DNA of 64,000 nt from Daedaleopsis sinensis (GCA_033807695.1 CM066303.1:4340001-4404000), one strand, 5' to 3'. Shown: positions 44,001 to 58,192, counted from the stretch's first letter. Numbers and translations: made by a program. Notes: generated by a model from the letters alone, not told the origin.

Positions 44001-46209
44001 GTAAGTTAGGGCGGAAGGGGCAGGAGGAGAGGGTCCTGCACGGATAACACCGTCCGGACTATTTCTGGCTGTTTCGGCGGAGTTGGGATCAACAGAGACG
44101 TGTATCTCATGTATTACACATATGGGGGCTGTCAAATAGCATTTATGCAGTCAGTACTGCACCAATGGCCCTGTAATACTCGCATATCAGTCAGCAATCT
44201 CGAAGTTCTAAGTCTGGAAGAGAGATAAACGCCGGGCGGTGAATATGGCCGTCCGCATTTGGGCATTGGCTAGCGCTCTTCCCGCGCCTGGCACTGACTC
44301 GCCTGCCACCTCCGCCGTTCAACTTCCCGCCGTTCCCACGTCCGTGCGAACGGCCAAACTAACCTTGCACCTGTGATGTGATGTTGAGGATTCAGCAGCC
44401 TACTAGTATACTCTGCCTGCTGTAATAGTACATGCACACTTGGACTCGAGCAGAGGTATAGAACTTATATCATCAAGTCACGAGTCCGTAGACACATTCT
44501 GGCCGCTACAGACATCAAAGATATGTCCCGTTTCTCTGCACAATGCAAGAGAAACTCTTCAGGTCAACAGGACTGCTCGGTGCAATGTTGGTCAGCCCCA
44601 ACGGACTGGCACAAGAGTCGTACGAGTATGGGAGGACATCGGCACCGAGACTCCATGTCATTACACTTGCCATGTGTACGCGACCGTGACGGGCGGGAAC
44701 AAGCGATTGGCTAAGCTGTTTCCGGTCCAGGCGGGTCCAATGACACGGTCACCAATTCTACCGAACAGAAAATAGACTAGTCCGGTTGCTCAGTGATATC
44801 ACAGACGGAGCACAGCAGTTGCTACTGGAGTTATGATAGTGAGACAGTCACCCTGGTGATCTTGTGATTTGCAAAGAATGTACCATGATTGAGATCTCAC
44901 CAGTCTGTCGGAACTTGAAGCGGATGAACTTGCAGCGCACATGGGACTCTGTCTTGCGGAACTTGAGCATAATTTGTACCGAGTCTACCATAGAGTACAG
45001 GGTGCGGTAATCTAACAGGCTCTAGAGAGACGGGGGCAAGTAGAACAGCGGAATTGATGCCAGGCAAGGAACTCGCACAAGCCAATGGTATGCGAGCTGA
45101 GCTTGAACCACGAACCCTGACCTGTCCATCACAGTCGCTTCCATGTCGAAAGAAGGGTGTTCCGCACGGGCAGGTGGAAGGAGAGCGACTGCCGGTATGT
45201 CATCGCAGCCCCCAATCACGAGTGTACCGTGTCCGGAAGCGCAAGGAGCTTCGTGCTCACCGGGTGTGGTGCACCATTCGCAGGTTTAGTGAAAACGAGC
45301 ATGAGATGGGAGACTGGGACCATGCTGCTGCAGTGCAACGACTCGTCTCGCGAGGTCGGAATGGGGTCAGGTACAAAGCAGCAGACCCTGAACTCCCGTC
45401 ACAGTCGCTTCGAGTGAGAATCAAGTCGGAGGCGAATCCGCTCGGACGGAGCAGGCTCAATGCGTGCTCATTCTGCCAATTTAGCTCTCTTTGGACGACC
45501 GGCACCCATGCGAAAGGGTCGTCGCGACAGGGATCGGGGGACGGAGTCAGCTGAGCTCGCGCAACTTGCGTGAGCCGGTTCAATGGGAGCTGAGCAACGA
45601 ACCGTGAACTACTACATACACAGTCGCCTCCAGTTCGAACCGAGTCGGAGGCGATTCAGCACACACGGAGCGAGCTGCAAAGCTCGCACTGTGTCTATGC
45701 TCGGCGCTCTATCTTCCCAACTCACTGGCAGCTCCTCGGATGACTGCCCAAGCGAAAGGCTCATCGCGACGGGGGTTCAGGAGAGCTGAGCTTGCGAAGA
45801 CCGCTTTGGGGATCAGGTCCGACGCAACAGATGGGAGCTGAGCAACGAGTCCTGAACTCCCGGCACAGTCGCTTCCAATTCGAAACGACTCTACACGGAC
45901 GGAGCGACTGCGAGCTCCCGCTGCGTCGGTGCCTGCTCTATCTTCCCAGCTCTGCTCTCAGCTGAGCTTGTGCAGACCGTTTGGGGGATCAGGTCCGACG
46001 CGACAGACCCTGAGTGCTCGTCACACTCATTTCGACGTCGAAAGAAGTCCGGTCCGCAAGCGCAAATGCTCCGCCCGCAGGCGGGGCAAGTACTTGGTCA
46101 GTGCCCTCAACTTGTTCATTCCGTCTTCCACTTCCCACTCACCTCCCGTATGTCGATGCACTCCGTTCTGCTGCTCTCGCACTGACCCTCTCCCGCACTG
46201 TGCAGCACG
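41041..46209. other. P450 to gene U interval, unit C
   Basis: As in unit A, but with a unit-specific replacement around 41320-41510, a shortened GAGACGGTCGCGAGT repeat near 42910, the hairpin cluster near 43570-43810, and gene U 5' repeats from 45095. No firm gene. Confidence 0.5.
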
Positions 46210-46931
46210 ATGGCACGACCTACCGGAACGACTGCGCAAGCCAAAGGCTCCCCGCGACGGGAGATCGCGAGACGGAGCCAGCTGCGCGTGCGCATGAACG
46301 CCGCACTCGGTGAGTTCCTTAATGCTCCCCGCGATGTGTGCGTCTCTGACATCCTGCAGTCGCGCTCTCCGGAGTGCCGGATGCTACCATGTGTTGGACG
46401 CTCGAGACCTACGTCGCGGACGTCGTCGTCGCGTTCGGTCTCGAGCTCGTCGGGTTCCCGCCCACATACACGTTCGGGAACCTCAGCGTCCACGCGACGG
46501 GGCTCCGGCGCATCAGCCACCTCCTCTCGCGCTGGGAGAGCGGCGTGATGCGCTTCGTGCGCGTGTCCGACGAGCGGCGGCGGGCGGTCGCCGCAAATCC
46601 GCTCCTGGCCGCCCCGAGTCCCCTGCTCGCCGACAAGCAGTCGACCGGGGGCCGTCCGGACATCAAGAGGCGTCGACGGCGGCCGGTGACGAACCCGAAG
46701 GGGCTGCCCGGACGGTACGAGCGGAACGGGCCGAAGTCGGCGCCGTTCGTCAGCGCAGAGGTCGAGGCGGCGGTCGAGGCGGAGACGGAGAGGGAGCGGG
46801 CGGAAGACCCGCTCGCGGAGCTCAGTGGGGACGAGGACTATCAGCGGTTTGTGCGCCGCGCTGAGAGGAGGCGGCGGCAGGTCCGGAGCATCGTGTCGAA
46901 CCCTGTCGAGGGCTGGTTCCTGTTGTCATAG
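46210..46931 (+). CDS. Gene U, copy C
   Basis: Two exons, protein identical to the other copies. Silent changes unique to this copy: an Ala codon GCA for GCG and a Phe codon TTT for TTC. Confidence 0.75.
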
Positions 46932-49696
46932 AGTGCTTACATCGTCGGTTTGAATGTATGGACAGTATCCATCATCGTGCACGCAGTCGGGACACTCAGT
47001 CTGGTGCGGAAGGCGGGGTCTGGCGCGGAAGGCGGGCCACCCAGTCGTGTCCCAGAGCTCACGTACGGTACGCAGACAGAGCCATGACGTACGTGCTCGC
47101 GGACGCCGGTGGTTGTGGCGGAAACGAGAGCGTCTCCATCGCGTCACATCTGTGGAGGATCTAGGGCCAGGCAGAGTATCAATCAGCCAGCAAATACAAA
47201 CAAACGTCGCCGCGTAGCGATCGTCTTACCGTCCCCTCGCAGACTGGGATCTGCAGCGCAGGAGCACACAATGCTGCTGAACTGCACATCCTAGTCAGCG
47301 GGCGACCGCCGTGCAGCGGTGCGAACGTGTTCGAGAGCACACGCGGCAGCGCAGCGGAGCTTGGGGATAGTCCCGGGCTCCCGGCCGAGTCGTCGGAGAT
47401 CGACTGGTGGAGATCTGGGGAGGTTAATAAGTGCAATCAGACACCGCTTTCGTGTCGTACGAGCGCGCACCTGTCGCTCCCGAGTCCCTTCTCTACTCTT
47501 TCCCCCATCTACGCCAGCTGGTGCCCTTCCCTTTCCTCCCACCTATGTCCTCGTCCTCGCCGTAGCTGTGCGCCACGCTCCGTGAACCGTACGTCGTCTA
47601 CACCGGTCCACACGGTACTCGACTCTCACTGACGCGTCTCCCAGGTCTCGACACGCGCGCCCTGCAGGCCACGACGTAGTTGGTGAGTGTCCCTCTCCGG
47701 AACGTCGAACGTACGCGTTCCGACACGCTCTGGCGCACTCGGGGCGCTCTGTGGGCCCCGCTGCAGCCTGTCGGTCGGCCAGGCGGGTGCTGCGGTAGGG
47801 CCCGACGCGTCTGTGGCGCCACTCGCGGTCGCTTCCCGAGGGAGGCGACGATGTGCACGCCCGACGGACGACGTGGTGCACGAGTCGTCTGCACGAGAGC
47901 CGGGGGTGCTCGTGCGGGGTGAAACTTACCTGCGATGTGAGATCAGTACGAGCGCGCGGGGCACCGCGTCGCCAACCCCGGAGCACTCTGACGCTCTCTG
48001 CAGATCGGAAAGCCTCGCGAGCGGTGCCCGGACTCCGAGTCCGGAGCGACTCGGCTGTTCGTTTGAGTGGGGCACACACGCGCGGGACCGTCTTGAACGT
48101 ACCTGGGCGGGCCGGAGCCATGCACGTCTTGAGCGCATGCGCAGCGGCAAGGAGCGTGCGGACTTGCTAATAACCGGGCGCGTGCGCTTGCGAGCACGGT
48201 ACAGGGCGTCCGGTGCACGGTACAGGGCGTCCGGTGCACGGTACAGCGCGCCGTTCGCGTATTCTGCGCCATCGCACTGGATCTGTGGGGTACCCGGGGC
48301 ACGGTACAAGGTGTTCGTGCACGGTACAGAGCGTCCAGCGCGTCCGGGAACGGCCCCGGGGTCGTTGCTGTCCCGGATGGGCCCGAACGCAGGTGGCTAC
48401 TGCGTCTCATGGACGCTGAGCGAGGCGAAGAGCCGTCCAAGCGACGAGCCCGGGCGACGCGGATGGTATCTTGAACTCCTTTAAGGTCAGTTCACGGTTC
48501 TCTGTGCGGCGTGTGCGAGACACTGACGTTGATTTAGCACAGGACAACGGGCGGGAGAACGTTTCGATAGAGCTGTGCGGTACGCGGTTCGGAGAGTCGA
48601 GCGGACGGTACGGAGAAGGGGGTGGCCGGACGGGTGCGTAGTCTGCGTTTTGAACGTCTCACGGCGATCTCTCACTCGCACTCTCACTCGCGGTCTCATA
48701 CAGACGGTCGGGACGTGCTGGAGAGCGAGAGCCCCCCGCTGTACGCGTCAATGCGAATCCGGAAGGGAAGAGCAGGGCGGGTGGAGGAGAACGGAACGGG
48801 AGGACACTTACTGGTACGTGTCTTCTAGCGGAATCTGGGAGTTCAGCCTCCTCAGGGAGACGAGGCCGCGTGCGCACACAGAGACGCGTGTCGCAGCCGA
48901 TTCGGCTGAGTTTGGGGAGAGAGGGGGGAGGATGGTGGTCGGAGGGCAAGAGGAAGACGGGGTAAGCGCCCGTGCGTGGTGCTTGAAATCTCGGCGTGCG
49001 GAGGCAAGACGCGAGGCCGGTACGTGTTCGCATTCAATTCGAAAGACTGGGGCGCAACGTTACGACACTAACGCAGCTGTTTCGTCGCAGATCCGAAGGG
49101 AGGACGGCGGTAGACGTTGGCGGAGTCGAACTTGGAGGCGCGCGAGATGTGCTTGGAGTCGCAGCGAACAGTGACCGGTGAGTGCTTACCTTTGTGTTCA
49201 AGTTCCATGAGAGCACGCGGGTGCATGTAGGATGCAGGTCGCAGCCGTTCCGGAGAGGAGGATGGTGGTGGTCGGAGGACGAAAGGGACGCACAATAGAC
49301 GCCCGTGCGTCGTTCGAGAATCTGCGTTTCTGGAGGGAGCTGCTCAGTAGAATAGAGACTCTGTACGTGTAGAATACATGCATATACTCACCTAAGCATG
49401 CCCTATGTGCTGCTCCCTTCTGCTGCTGCCTTCCTGTACGCTGCACACCTCCGTACACGCTGCACACCTCAAGGAGGGCCACACACCCTCTGTACAGGCT
49501 ACGCCCCTCGGACGGGTATAATAGTGTTACGCCCCTCGGACGGGTATAATAGTGTGTATACGCACTGGACGGGTATAATAGTGTGTATACGCACTGTCGT
49601 TTGGATTCCAGACGGTACGTTTGCGTGCGCAAGACGGCCCGGCCGCGCGGAGTCCGCACCTTGTACCTATGAGGAAGTTGTCTGCATGCTCAAACT
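46932..49696. other. Unstable non-coding block, unit C, with two deletions
   Basis: About 220 bp are missing after GCGCTCTGTG (near 47753) and a shorter piece after CTGCAGATC (near 48005), both at palindromes present in other units. About three GGTATAATAG motifs lie at 49501-49596. No gene seen. Confidence 0.55.
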
Positions 49697-50002
49697 GACG
49701 CGCTGGGGAAGTCGGCGGCGCTCGTCCGGCTGAACGCGTTCGGGCACACGACCCTCCCCTCGCCGTCCGCGTGCGTGAAGGGCATCGTGGACGCGTACAT
49801 CGCGAACGGCACGGTGCCAAGCACCGTTCGCGTTCCGCTGACGCTGCGCCCCGAGTGTCGTGCCCGTGCTGAGGCATGCTTGCGTGGCTAGGTTCCTCAA
49901 GACGACACCGTGTGCGAGGTGGACGACAGCTTCGAGATCTGGTCTGGGGTCACGACTCGGATGATCTTGGGGAACATGACAGAGAAGGGCCTGCCGTTCT
50001 GA
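49697..50002 (+). pseudogene. 3' remnant of the TAP-like gene, unit D
   Basis: Exons 11-12 to the TGA at 50000-50002. It has extra changes: the donor GTGAGC reads GTGCCAAGC, and the codon after the His region and several others are altered. The most decayed remnant. Confidence 0.85.
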
Positions 50003-50498
50003 GTGACGTAGGAGGATCATGAGTCTTACGACGCATTGCGCGAACACGGACATATCGGACACGTACTCGATGTTTTAAAAAGAGACGAGCTTGGTGGATG
50101 CCACCTCCAGGACCCTGTTCTCACTAACTAGCTGTAGTAGTACCACCTACAGTAGCGATCATACCTATAGTATCTTTCTCGCGATCGCAGCACCGTGCAC
50201 TTCAGCTGCAGACAGCTTCGAGCCGCGAGCGTTACCGCACAAAGTCTGAAACAAGCTTCGTTTCATTCGTGATAGGAATACGGAATTAGGTCGTTAGAAA
50301 TACACCCGTGCGCATACTAGATCATCGCGAATAATGTAAAGCCCGAGCCGAGGAACGTCGAATTCGGTGGCCGTGGGTGTCGCAAGTTTTGGTGTCGTCC
50401 GGGGGGTGGGACCATTAGAGTCGTCGAGTCGTCGAGTCGCATGCGTCGTCGTACAGTAGTATTCGTAGTGAAGAGGAGAGCTCTGTCAGACGCCGCGT

Positions 50499-53150
50499 TC
50501 AGTGCGCCGCGTTGCCGTTCGCGAGCCCGTTCGGGACCGGGGTCGGCGGGAGGACCACGCCCTCGCCCTCGCCCTCGCCCGCGTCCGCCAGCAGCGCAAT
50601 CGCCGCGTCCGACCGCGGCCGCAGCACGACGTACACCTCCTCGACCCGGCACGCCGCCCCGTTGCTCTTCACCTTCATCGCCGCGTCCGCCGCGCGCTCC
50701 TTCGTCGCCGACGCTGGGGGCAGCGCGACGTCGAACACCGCGAGCACGTGCGCGAGGTGGCTGAACAGCAGCGCGTCCGCGAGGAACCGCCCGGGGCACG
50801 TCCGGTGCCCGAACCCGAACCCGAACTGCATCGGGGCGAGCACGTCCGTGCGCAGCGCCTTGCCCGCCGCGTCCAGGAACCGCTCGGGGCGGAACACGTC
50901 TGGCTCGGGGAACATCCGCTCGTCGCGCGAGATCGCCCTGGGGACGAGCAGTGTGAGCGTGTGTGCGTGTGTGCTGGAGAGCGGGGCACGCACCAGTTGT
51001 TCGCCATGATCGTCGCGCCCTTCGGGATCAGGTACCCGTTGTAGTGGTCGTCCTGGTTCACCTCGCGCCCGACTGCAGACCGTATCAGCGAAGCTCGCGG
51101 AATCAGAATCACCGAGTGCCGCTACTCACTGACTGGCGCGATCGACACCCAGCGCAGGACCTCGCTCAGCACCGCGTCGACGTACGGCAGCCGCGCCCGG
51201 TCCGCCATCGTCGGCAGCCGCTTCCCGCCCAGCAGCCCGTCGACCTCCGCCTGCGCGCGCTTCTGGATCTCCGGGAACCGCGCCATCGCGAGCAGGAACG
51301 TCAGCGTCGCAGACTCGGTCTGTGGGCGCCGCATCAGCATCGCACGTTCGCTAGCAGTAGAAGCAGCGGCTGCGCAGACGTACCGCGAGCATGCCGCCTA
51401 CAGTGACGTATGTCGTATGCGCGGTGAGCACCCACAACGCGATCGAGATAGCCGATCTACGCACCTGCGTTCATCGTCACCGCGATCATGCTCGATCGAT
51501 CGTCCTTGTCCTGCGCCGCCCCCTGTGCGCTGTACGTCGCGGACATGACCGACATCCGGCCCGCGGTCTTGCTCTCCTCCATGATCTTCACCGTCGTCGC
51601 CGCCGTCGCGTGCAGCTTCGTCTTCCAGTCCCGGCCCTTCTTGATCTGGGGGCCGAACTTGGGCACCCACGTCGGCAGCCACGACACTGCGCACAGTCAG
51701 ACGACGCACCCGAATGAAAACGCAGCAAAGACTCACAGCCGGGGATGACGTCGAACGCCTGGAACTTGTCGCCGAGGACGTCCGCCGCAAAGTGCGCGAG
51801 GTCGTTCATCTGCGTCAGGATCGACGGCGTGTCCGGGCCGTTGTAGCCCGTCGACACCTTCAGGAAGATGTGCCCGAGCGAGTCGTCGATGTTCCTGTCG
51901 AGGTTCCGGCACTCGAGGTCGTCTGCGAGCTGCCGCATGAACCGCCGCGAGCCCTCCTCGTAGTCGCGGTTGTACTGGCCCACGGCGGACGGGCCGATGC
52001 CGAGGTGGAACTGCTTCCGTGCGTTCGAGAAGATGTCGCCGGTGTTCATGAACGGCAGCGTCATCGTGAGGTCGGAGCTGTGCGGCCTGTGAGCGTGATG
52101 CAATCGTGTGAATCGCAGCGGAGACGTACATGTTGGCCATCTTTCGTGGGGGCTTATCTGAGTAGTCGTCGGCCTGCTTGTTGAAGAGGGCCTCTATCGA
52201 TTCGCGCGAGTTGAGAATAATGATAGTCTTGTGCAGTACATGGTAAGTGTTGATGTCGGAGCCTATGGAGGAAGCAGCAGTTAGCACCGTGTCCAAAAGC
52301 GAAGATTTGGGGGATAGAATGAATGATGCACAGCCGATCGTCACAGCTTGGGCGATAGACTCGCGAAGGAAACATGCTTCCATGATCGCTGTGCAAAGGG
52401 AGCACCATGTGCATATCTCCCAAGCTGTCAATAAGGAACGCACATCGCGGGCGCCGCTCTGACGACGGCACACGCAAGCAGCCGCTCGGAAGGAAGGAGT
52501 GAACACTGTCAAAATGTACGGAGACATTTTGACAGCGTCTTCCGCCTCCATATATGGTCAGTATCCAATATCAGTTGCACGCATGATTGGCTAGACCATG
52601 GAATGTCCATAGTACGTGTCTCGAGTGCGCCTGAGTACAGGCAGACTGCTTACTGGTACCCTCGTACCACGTCGGTCCAGCTGGCGGAGGCTGTCATGAT
52701 GGGCAGGCCATTTTGACACTGACAGCGTCTTTCGGAGACCTGGACAGCATGCGGCACATGCACATGGTGCATTGACACAGATCGACACGGAAGCCAGTGT
52801 CGGATCAGACATTGAGCGTAGAGCGCGTCGTGAGCCGCTTCGCTGCTCGTCGACATTGAGCAGAGGCAAGAGGGCTCGACTCGGGGCGCGCGGAAACGCG
52901 TAGTTCTAGTTGCATGCTTTAACACGCACACTAGGGGGAGACGAGGTACGCATACTGCCACAACTCGGGACGCGTGCAGGGAACAGAGACGGGACCCGCG
53001 AAACACGCAGCGCCGCGAAGATGGGATTCGAGAAGATTACGGACACTCACCATAGATCTGCGATTGCAGGCAGAGGTACTCCCACTGGTCGGTTTGTGGG
53101 ATGTCGTTGAGGGTGCAGATGAGGAACTGGCCAGGCGGGCCGGGGGGAGG
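50499..53150 (-). CDS. Cytochrome P450, copy D (5' exon frame damaged)
   Basis: Same exon plan. The heme exon reads QFGFGFGHRTCPGR (Ala to Gly before the loop) and gains 6 bp in frame, adding Glu-Gly near the C-terminus (GEGEGEGVVL). Intron 2 has changed internally but keeps its ends. Exon 1 ends at 53051 with PPGPPGQFLICTLNDIPQ and TDQWEYLCLQSQIYG. One base fewer than copy B before the hinge shifts the frame away from the ACG that replaces the ATG, and the upstream frame reads HVLLPLPLVVQAP without a nearby start. Function of this copy is uncertain. Confidence 0.7.
52263..53050 (-). other. Variable intron 1 of P450 copy D (788 bp)
   Basis: Shortest version, with one module and a perfect 12-bp inverted repeat (CTGTCAAAATGT, 6-bp loop, ACATTTTGACAG) at 52506-52535. 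No coding sequence recognised. Confidence 0.6.
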
Positions 53151-56100
53151 TGCTTGAACGACGAGGGGAAGAGGGAGGAGAACGTGGCGCGGAGGGGAGA
53201 GTAGTAGGAGATCGGTTGTCGGAGAAGGGGGATGGCGGGGCGTCGATGTCGGGCAGGAAGCTCAGAAGGGGGCGTCGAGCGGCGGGGAATGTGGAGGCCG
53301 CAGTGGAGGCGAGTAGGTTCAAGTAGGTAGCGGGATGGGGAGGGCCGGATGACAGGACGCCAGGAGGGCCGGAGGTTGATTCGGGCGGATGGCAGTGCCT
53401 CGTTTGCACTCGCGCATCTCCGCTCCCTTTCGCATCCTCGTCCAGGACGTGTGTGGTGGAGCAGGCGGACGAGAGCACGAGACGACGCAGCGAGACCGCG
53501 ATGAGAAGCAGAGAAGCAGACGCGGGCAGGCGATGGCGTCATGAGGGCGCGAAGCGCCCGAAGGACGATGTGGGAAAGATCTGAGATGTGCAACCGCTCT
53601 CGTCGCACTCGTCGTCGCTGCACTCGAGACCGCGCCTGCAGCTGCTCTTGGTCTTGCCTGTGAGTGCGCAGAGGACGAGTGCGTGTGTGTGGGCGACATC
53701 CTGGGTGATCTGACTGCCATCTCTCGCTCGTCCACTCTCGTCTGGAGCTACAGCTGACTGCCCTCCCCCTGCCCAGCCTGGAACAGCCCTGCTCTCGTCT
53801 CGTCCACTGCTCGCCCAGGTGTCTGCCCCCCGCCGCCACCGGGATTGCCGCGAAGCGAGCAGCGCCGTCCGTGGACGACCGGTGAGCCCCTCCGCATTCT
53901 CCCGCCTGCATATGGTCCTTCCCCGCCTCTGCTCTCGTTCCCCGGAAGACAGTTTCTCCCTCGGACTCAAGCTCCCCTGCATGGCTCGTTCCGAGCCGGT
54001 ATGTCCGTATGCACTCTGTCCGGATCCCTACACTCTGTCCGGATCCCCACAAGCGACGGTACGTCTCCCTGCTCACAGTCTCTCATCAGAACACGCAGAC
54101 GGCGCGGTGCGAGTCACTCCGGCCCAACTGCCGCAGCCCAGGTGCGCACTCGCCTCCCATCTCGTCCCTGTATCCGACACACCTCGCTTCAGAGCTCGCA
54201 GCTCTCACCGTGCGCTCTTCCATCCAACCGCTCTCGTCCTATGCACTCTCTCCGGCCCCAGCATCGGTGCAGACCGCGCCGCCATTCCCCGGCCCTGCCA
54301 TCTATGCGCCCGCCAGGCATCCTTGCCCCTCGTCAAACACGTCGGACACGCCCGGAACAACGCCGAGAGCCCGTTCAAGGTGCTGCTCGTCCCTTGTCCC
54401 GCGCGTACTCGCCGCTCTGCACACCGACGACGACGGATCGCCGCGCCGTAAGGGCGCCGCGTGCGTGACTGCTGTATGTACCGCACGTCACCCGCACAGT
54501 CGTCCAATCGTAGACTATTCCCATCAGCGCCGCGCCGTGCGACCACGAGAAAGGAAGGGACAGCGCACAGAGCTCTACCTCGGACGCCAGTCAGCTGGTA
54601 TAGGAGCAACATCGGAATGGAAGGCGTACCTCGGTGCGTGGTCATGGTGAATTCATTTTCTGACGCGCTTGCGGCCAAATCAGCCACATGCACTAACGCG
54701 AGCAGACCAGCGCTCTCACCGGACACTACGACCCGCCACCCAGGTCCAATGCGATGCGCTCGCGCACCTGCGTCCCCCAAGCAGCAGCGTCAGCCGCGTC
54801 CAATGAGCATCCGCCCACGCACCTCTCGCCCGCGCGTCGCGGCCAGTCGGCTTCGTCTGCTCGAGCGAGTGCGGAGACGGTCGCGAGTGCGGAGACGGTC
54901 GCGAGTCCGACGGAGACGGGCGTGCAAGACGCTGTGCAGCGTCCCCGGGCGGGAGAAGCGAAGGCCGCCTGTCCGTGCTCGAGACGAGGCCGCCACGGTA
55001 TCCCACCACTGGTCTCGTCGTCTCGCAGCGGCGCGCACGACATCCGGGATAAGTGCCGGACGGCGGACCCGTCTGTGTGAGCGGCGAGACGGACGGCTAT
55101 GGACCTGGAGGGTGGCGCTGTCGGAAACAGGTCAGCACCACCGGGCGGGCCGTCGCCGGTGGGCAGGACTACGGTCAGTACCATGTACTACAGTATGCGA
55201 GTCGAAATCTAGTCGTTCTACTCCTATGCTGCGCTCGGTGCGCAGCGTGTGGCCCGAGTCCTGCATGAGGGCCTGAGCACAGGTCCACCTGGCAGAGACC
55301 GAGGTAAATGTCAGAATCGCGACTGGCGTGAACTCTGCTGTGCATACGCACAGTGCGAGTCCTGTAGATCGGAGTCGAGTCGGCGCTGTGAACAAGGGTC
55401 TGGGATAAGACGGATAAGTCAGGACAGATGCTAATGGACGTAGCCTGGCTGAGCCGGCAGTGAACGGGACCGCGACAGTTGCCTATGAGTACAGCAAAGT
55501 TAGTATCCGAAAAGAGACGGTCCACAAGTCAATTAACTCACTCGTAATTGCATGACACAGTCATGCGCGCTCCAGCGTGCAAGTAGCGGCGGCGTACGCG
55601 GTGCGCGAGCGTGAAGAAGGGAGGGAGGGAAGAAGAATGGAGGAGGGGGAAAGGGAGAAGTGGGGGAGTGCTGAGTGCTGGGGGACTCGAGTCTGCGGGC
55701 CTACTTGTATCTCGCGAGCTTGGTCTGTGCGCAGTCCCCACGGTCAGCCGACCTGACCGTGAGGAAGTGACGATAGCTCACTTCGCACGCACTTTTCGGA
55801 CGTGGCGGGGGCGGGACCAACCAGAACGCTGCACGAGAGAGGACCCTGCGCGTGAGGACGGGAATGGCCCAGGTTCCGAGATCAGAGGAGCATGGAACGT
55901 TCTCCGCTATCTTCGCGTAGTAGCGTGGGCGCTCGGCTAATGTGTGATGCAGTTTGTGCTGTAATGCCGTTGTAAATTAGGGCGGAAGGGGCAGGAGGAG
56001 AGGGTCCTGCACGGATAACACCGTCCGGACTATTTCTGGCTGTTTCGGCGGAGTTGGGATCAACAGAGACGTGTATCTCATGTATTACACATATGGGGGC

Positions 56101-58192
56101 TGTCAACTAGCATTTATGCAGTCAGTACTGCACCAATGGCCCTGTAATACTCGCATATCAGTCAGCAATCTCGAAGTTCCAAGTCTGGAAGAGAGATAAA
56201 CGCCGGGCGGTGAATATGGCCGTCCGCATTTGGGCATTGGCTAGCGCTCTTCCCGCGCCTGGCACTGACTCGCCTGCCACCTCCGCCGTTCAACTTCCCG
56301 CCGTTCCCACGTCCGTGCGAACGGCCAAACTAACCTTGCACATGTGATGTGATGTTGAGGATTCAGCAGCCTACTAGTATACTCTGCCTGCTGTAATAGT
56401 ACATGCACACTTGGACTCGAGCTTCAAGCTCTTGAGTCAGAGGTATAGAACTTACATCTTCAAGTCACGAGTCCGTAGACACATTCTGGCCGCTACAGAC
56501 ATCAAAGATATGTCCCGTTTCTCTGCACAATGCAAGAGAAACTCTTCAGGTCAACAGGACTGCTCGGTCCAATGTTGGTCAGCCCCAACGGACTGGCACA
56601 AGAGTCGTACGAGTATGGGAGGACATCGGCACCGAGACTCCATGTCATTACACTTGCCATGTGTACGCGACCGTGACGGGCGGGAACAAGCGATTGGCTA
56701 AGCTGTTTCCGGTCCAGGCGGGTCCAATGACACGGTCACCAATTCTACCGAACAGAAAATAGACTAGTCCGGTTGCTCAGTGATATCACAGACGGAGCAC
56801 AGCAGTTGCTACTAGAGTTATGATAGTGAGACAGTCACCCTGGTGATCTTGTGATTTGCAAAGAATGTACCATGATTGAGATCTCACCAGTCTGTCGGAA
56901 CTTGAAGCGGATGAACTTGCAGCGCACATGGGACTCTGTCTTGCGGAACTTGAGCATAATTTGTACCGAGTCTACCATAGAGTACAGGGTGCGGTAATCT
57001 AACAGGCTCTAGAGAGACGGGGGCAAGTAGAACAGCGGAATTGATGCCAGGCAAGGGACTCGCACAAGCCAATGGTATGCGAGCTGAGCTTGAACCACGA
57101 ACCCTGACCTGCCCATCACAGTCGCTTCCATGTCGAAAGAAGGGTGTTCCGCACGGGCAGGTGGAAGGAGAGCGACTGCCGGTATGTCATCGCAGCCCCA
57201 ATCCCGAGTGTACCGTGTCCGGAAGCGCAAGGAGCTTCGTGCTCACCGGGTGTGGTGCACCATTCGCAGGTTTAGTGAAAACGAGCATGAGATGGGAGAC
57301 TGGAACCATGCTGCTGCAGTGCAACGACTCGTCTCGCGAGGTCGGAATGGGGTCAGGTACGAAGCAGCAGACCCTGAACTCCCGTCACAGTCGCTTCGAG
57401 TGAGAATCAAGTCGGAGGCGAATCCGCTCGGACGGAGCAGGCTCAATGCGTGCTCATTCTGCCAATTTAGCTCTCTTTGGACGACCGGCACCCATGCGAA
57501 AGGGTCGTCGCGACAGGGATCGGGGGACGGAGTCAGCTGAGCTCGCGCAACTTGCGCGAGCCGGTTCAATGGGAGCTGAGCAACGAACCGTGAACTACTA
57601 CATACACAGTCGCCTCCAGTTCGAACCGAGTCGGAGGCGATTCAGCACACATGGAGCGAGCTGCAAAGCTCGCACTGTGTCTATGCTCGCTCTATCTTCC
57701 CAACTCACTGGCAGCTCCTCGGATGACTGCCCAAGCGAAAGGCTCATCGCGACGGGGGTTCAGGAGAGCTGAGCTTGCGAAGACCGCTTTGGGGATCAGG
57801 TCCGACGCAACAGATGGGAGCTGAGCAACGAGTCCTGAACTCCCGGCACAGTCGCTTCCAATTCGAAACGACTCCACACGGACGGAGCGACTGCGAGCTC
57901 CCGCTGCGTCGGTGCCTGCTCTATCTTCCCAGCTCTGCTCTCAGCTGAGCTTGTGCAGACCGTTTGGGGGATCAGGTCCGACGCGACAGACCCTGAGTGC
58001 TCGTCGCACTCATTTCGACGTCGAAAGAAGTCCGGTCCGCAAGCGCAAATGCTCCGCCCGCAGGCGGGGCAAGTACTTGGTCAGTGCCCTCAACTTGTTC
58101 ATTCCGTCTTCCACTTCCCACTCACCTCCCGTATGTCGACGCACTCCGTTCTGCTGCTCTCGCATTGACCCTCTCCTGCACTGTGCAGCACG
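53151..58192. other. P450 to gene U interval, unit D
   Basis: As in unit A: P450 5' flank, doubtful plus-strand exons at 53982-55080, hairpin cluster near 55550-55790 (second hairpin with one mismatch), and gene U 5' repeats from 57080. Confidence 0.5.

Larger units (their letters stand above)
36916..49696 (+). repeat. Tandem segmental duplication, unit C (12,781 bp)
   Basis: Longest unit. The length comes mainly from P450 intron 1 and from changes around 41300-41500, partly offset by deletions in the unstable block. Confidence 0.93.
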
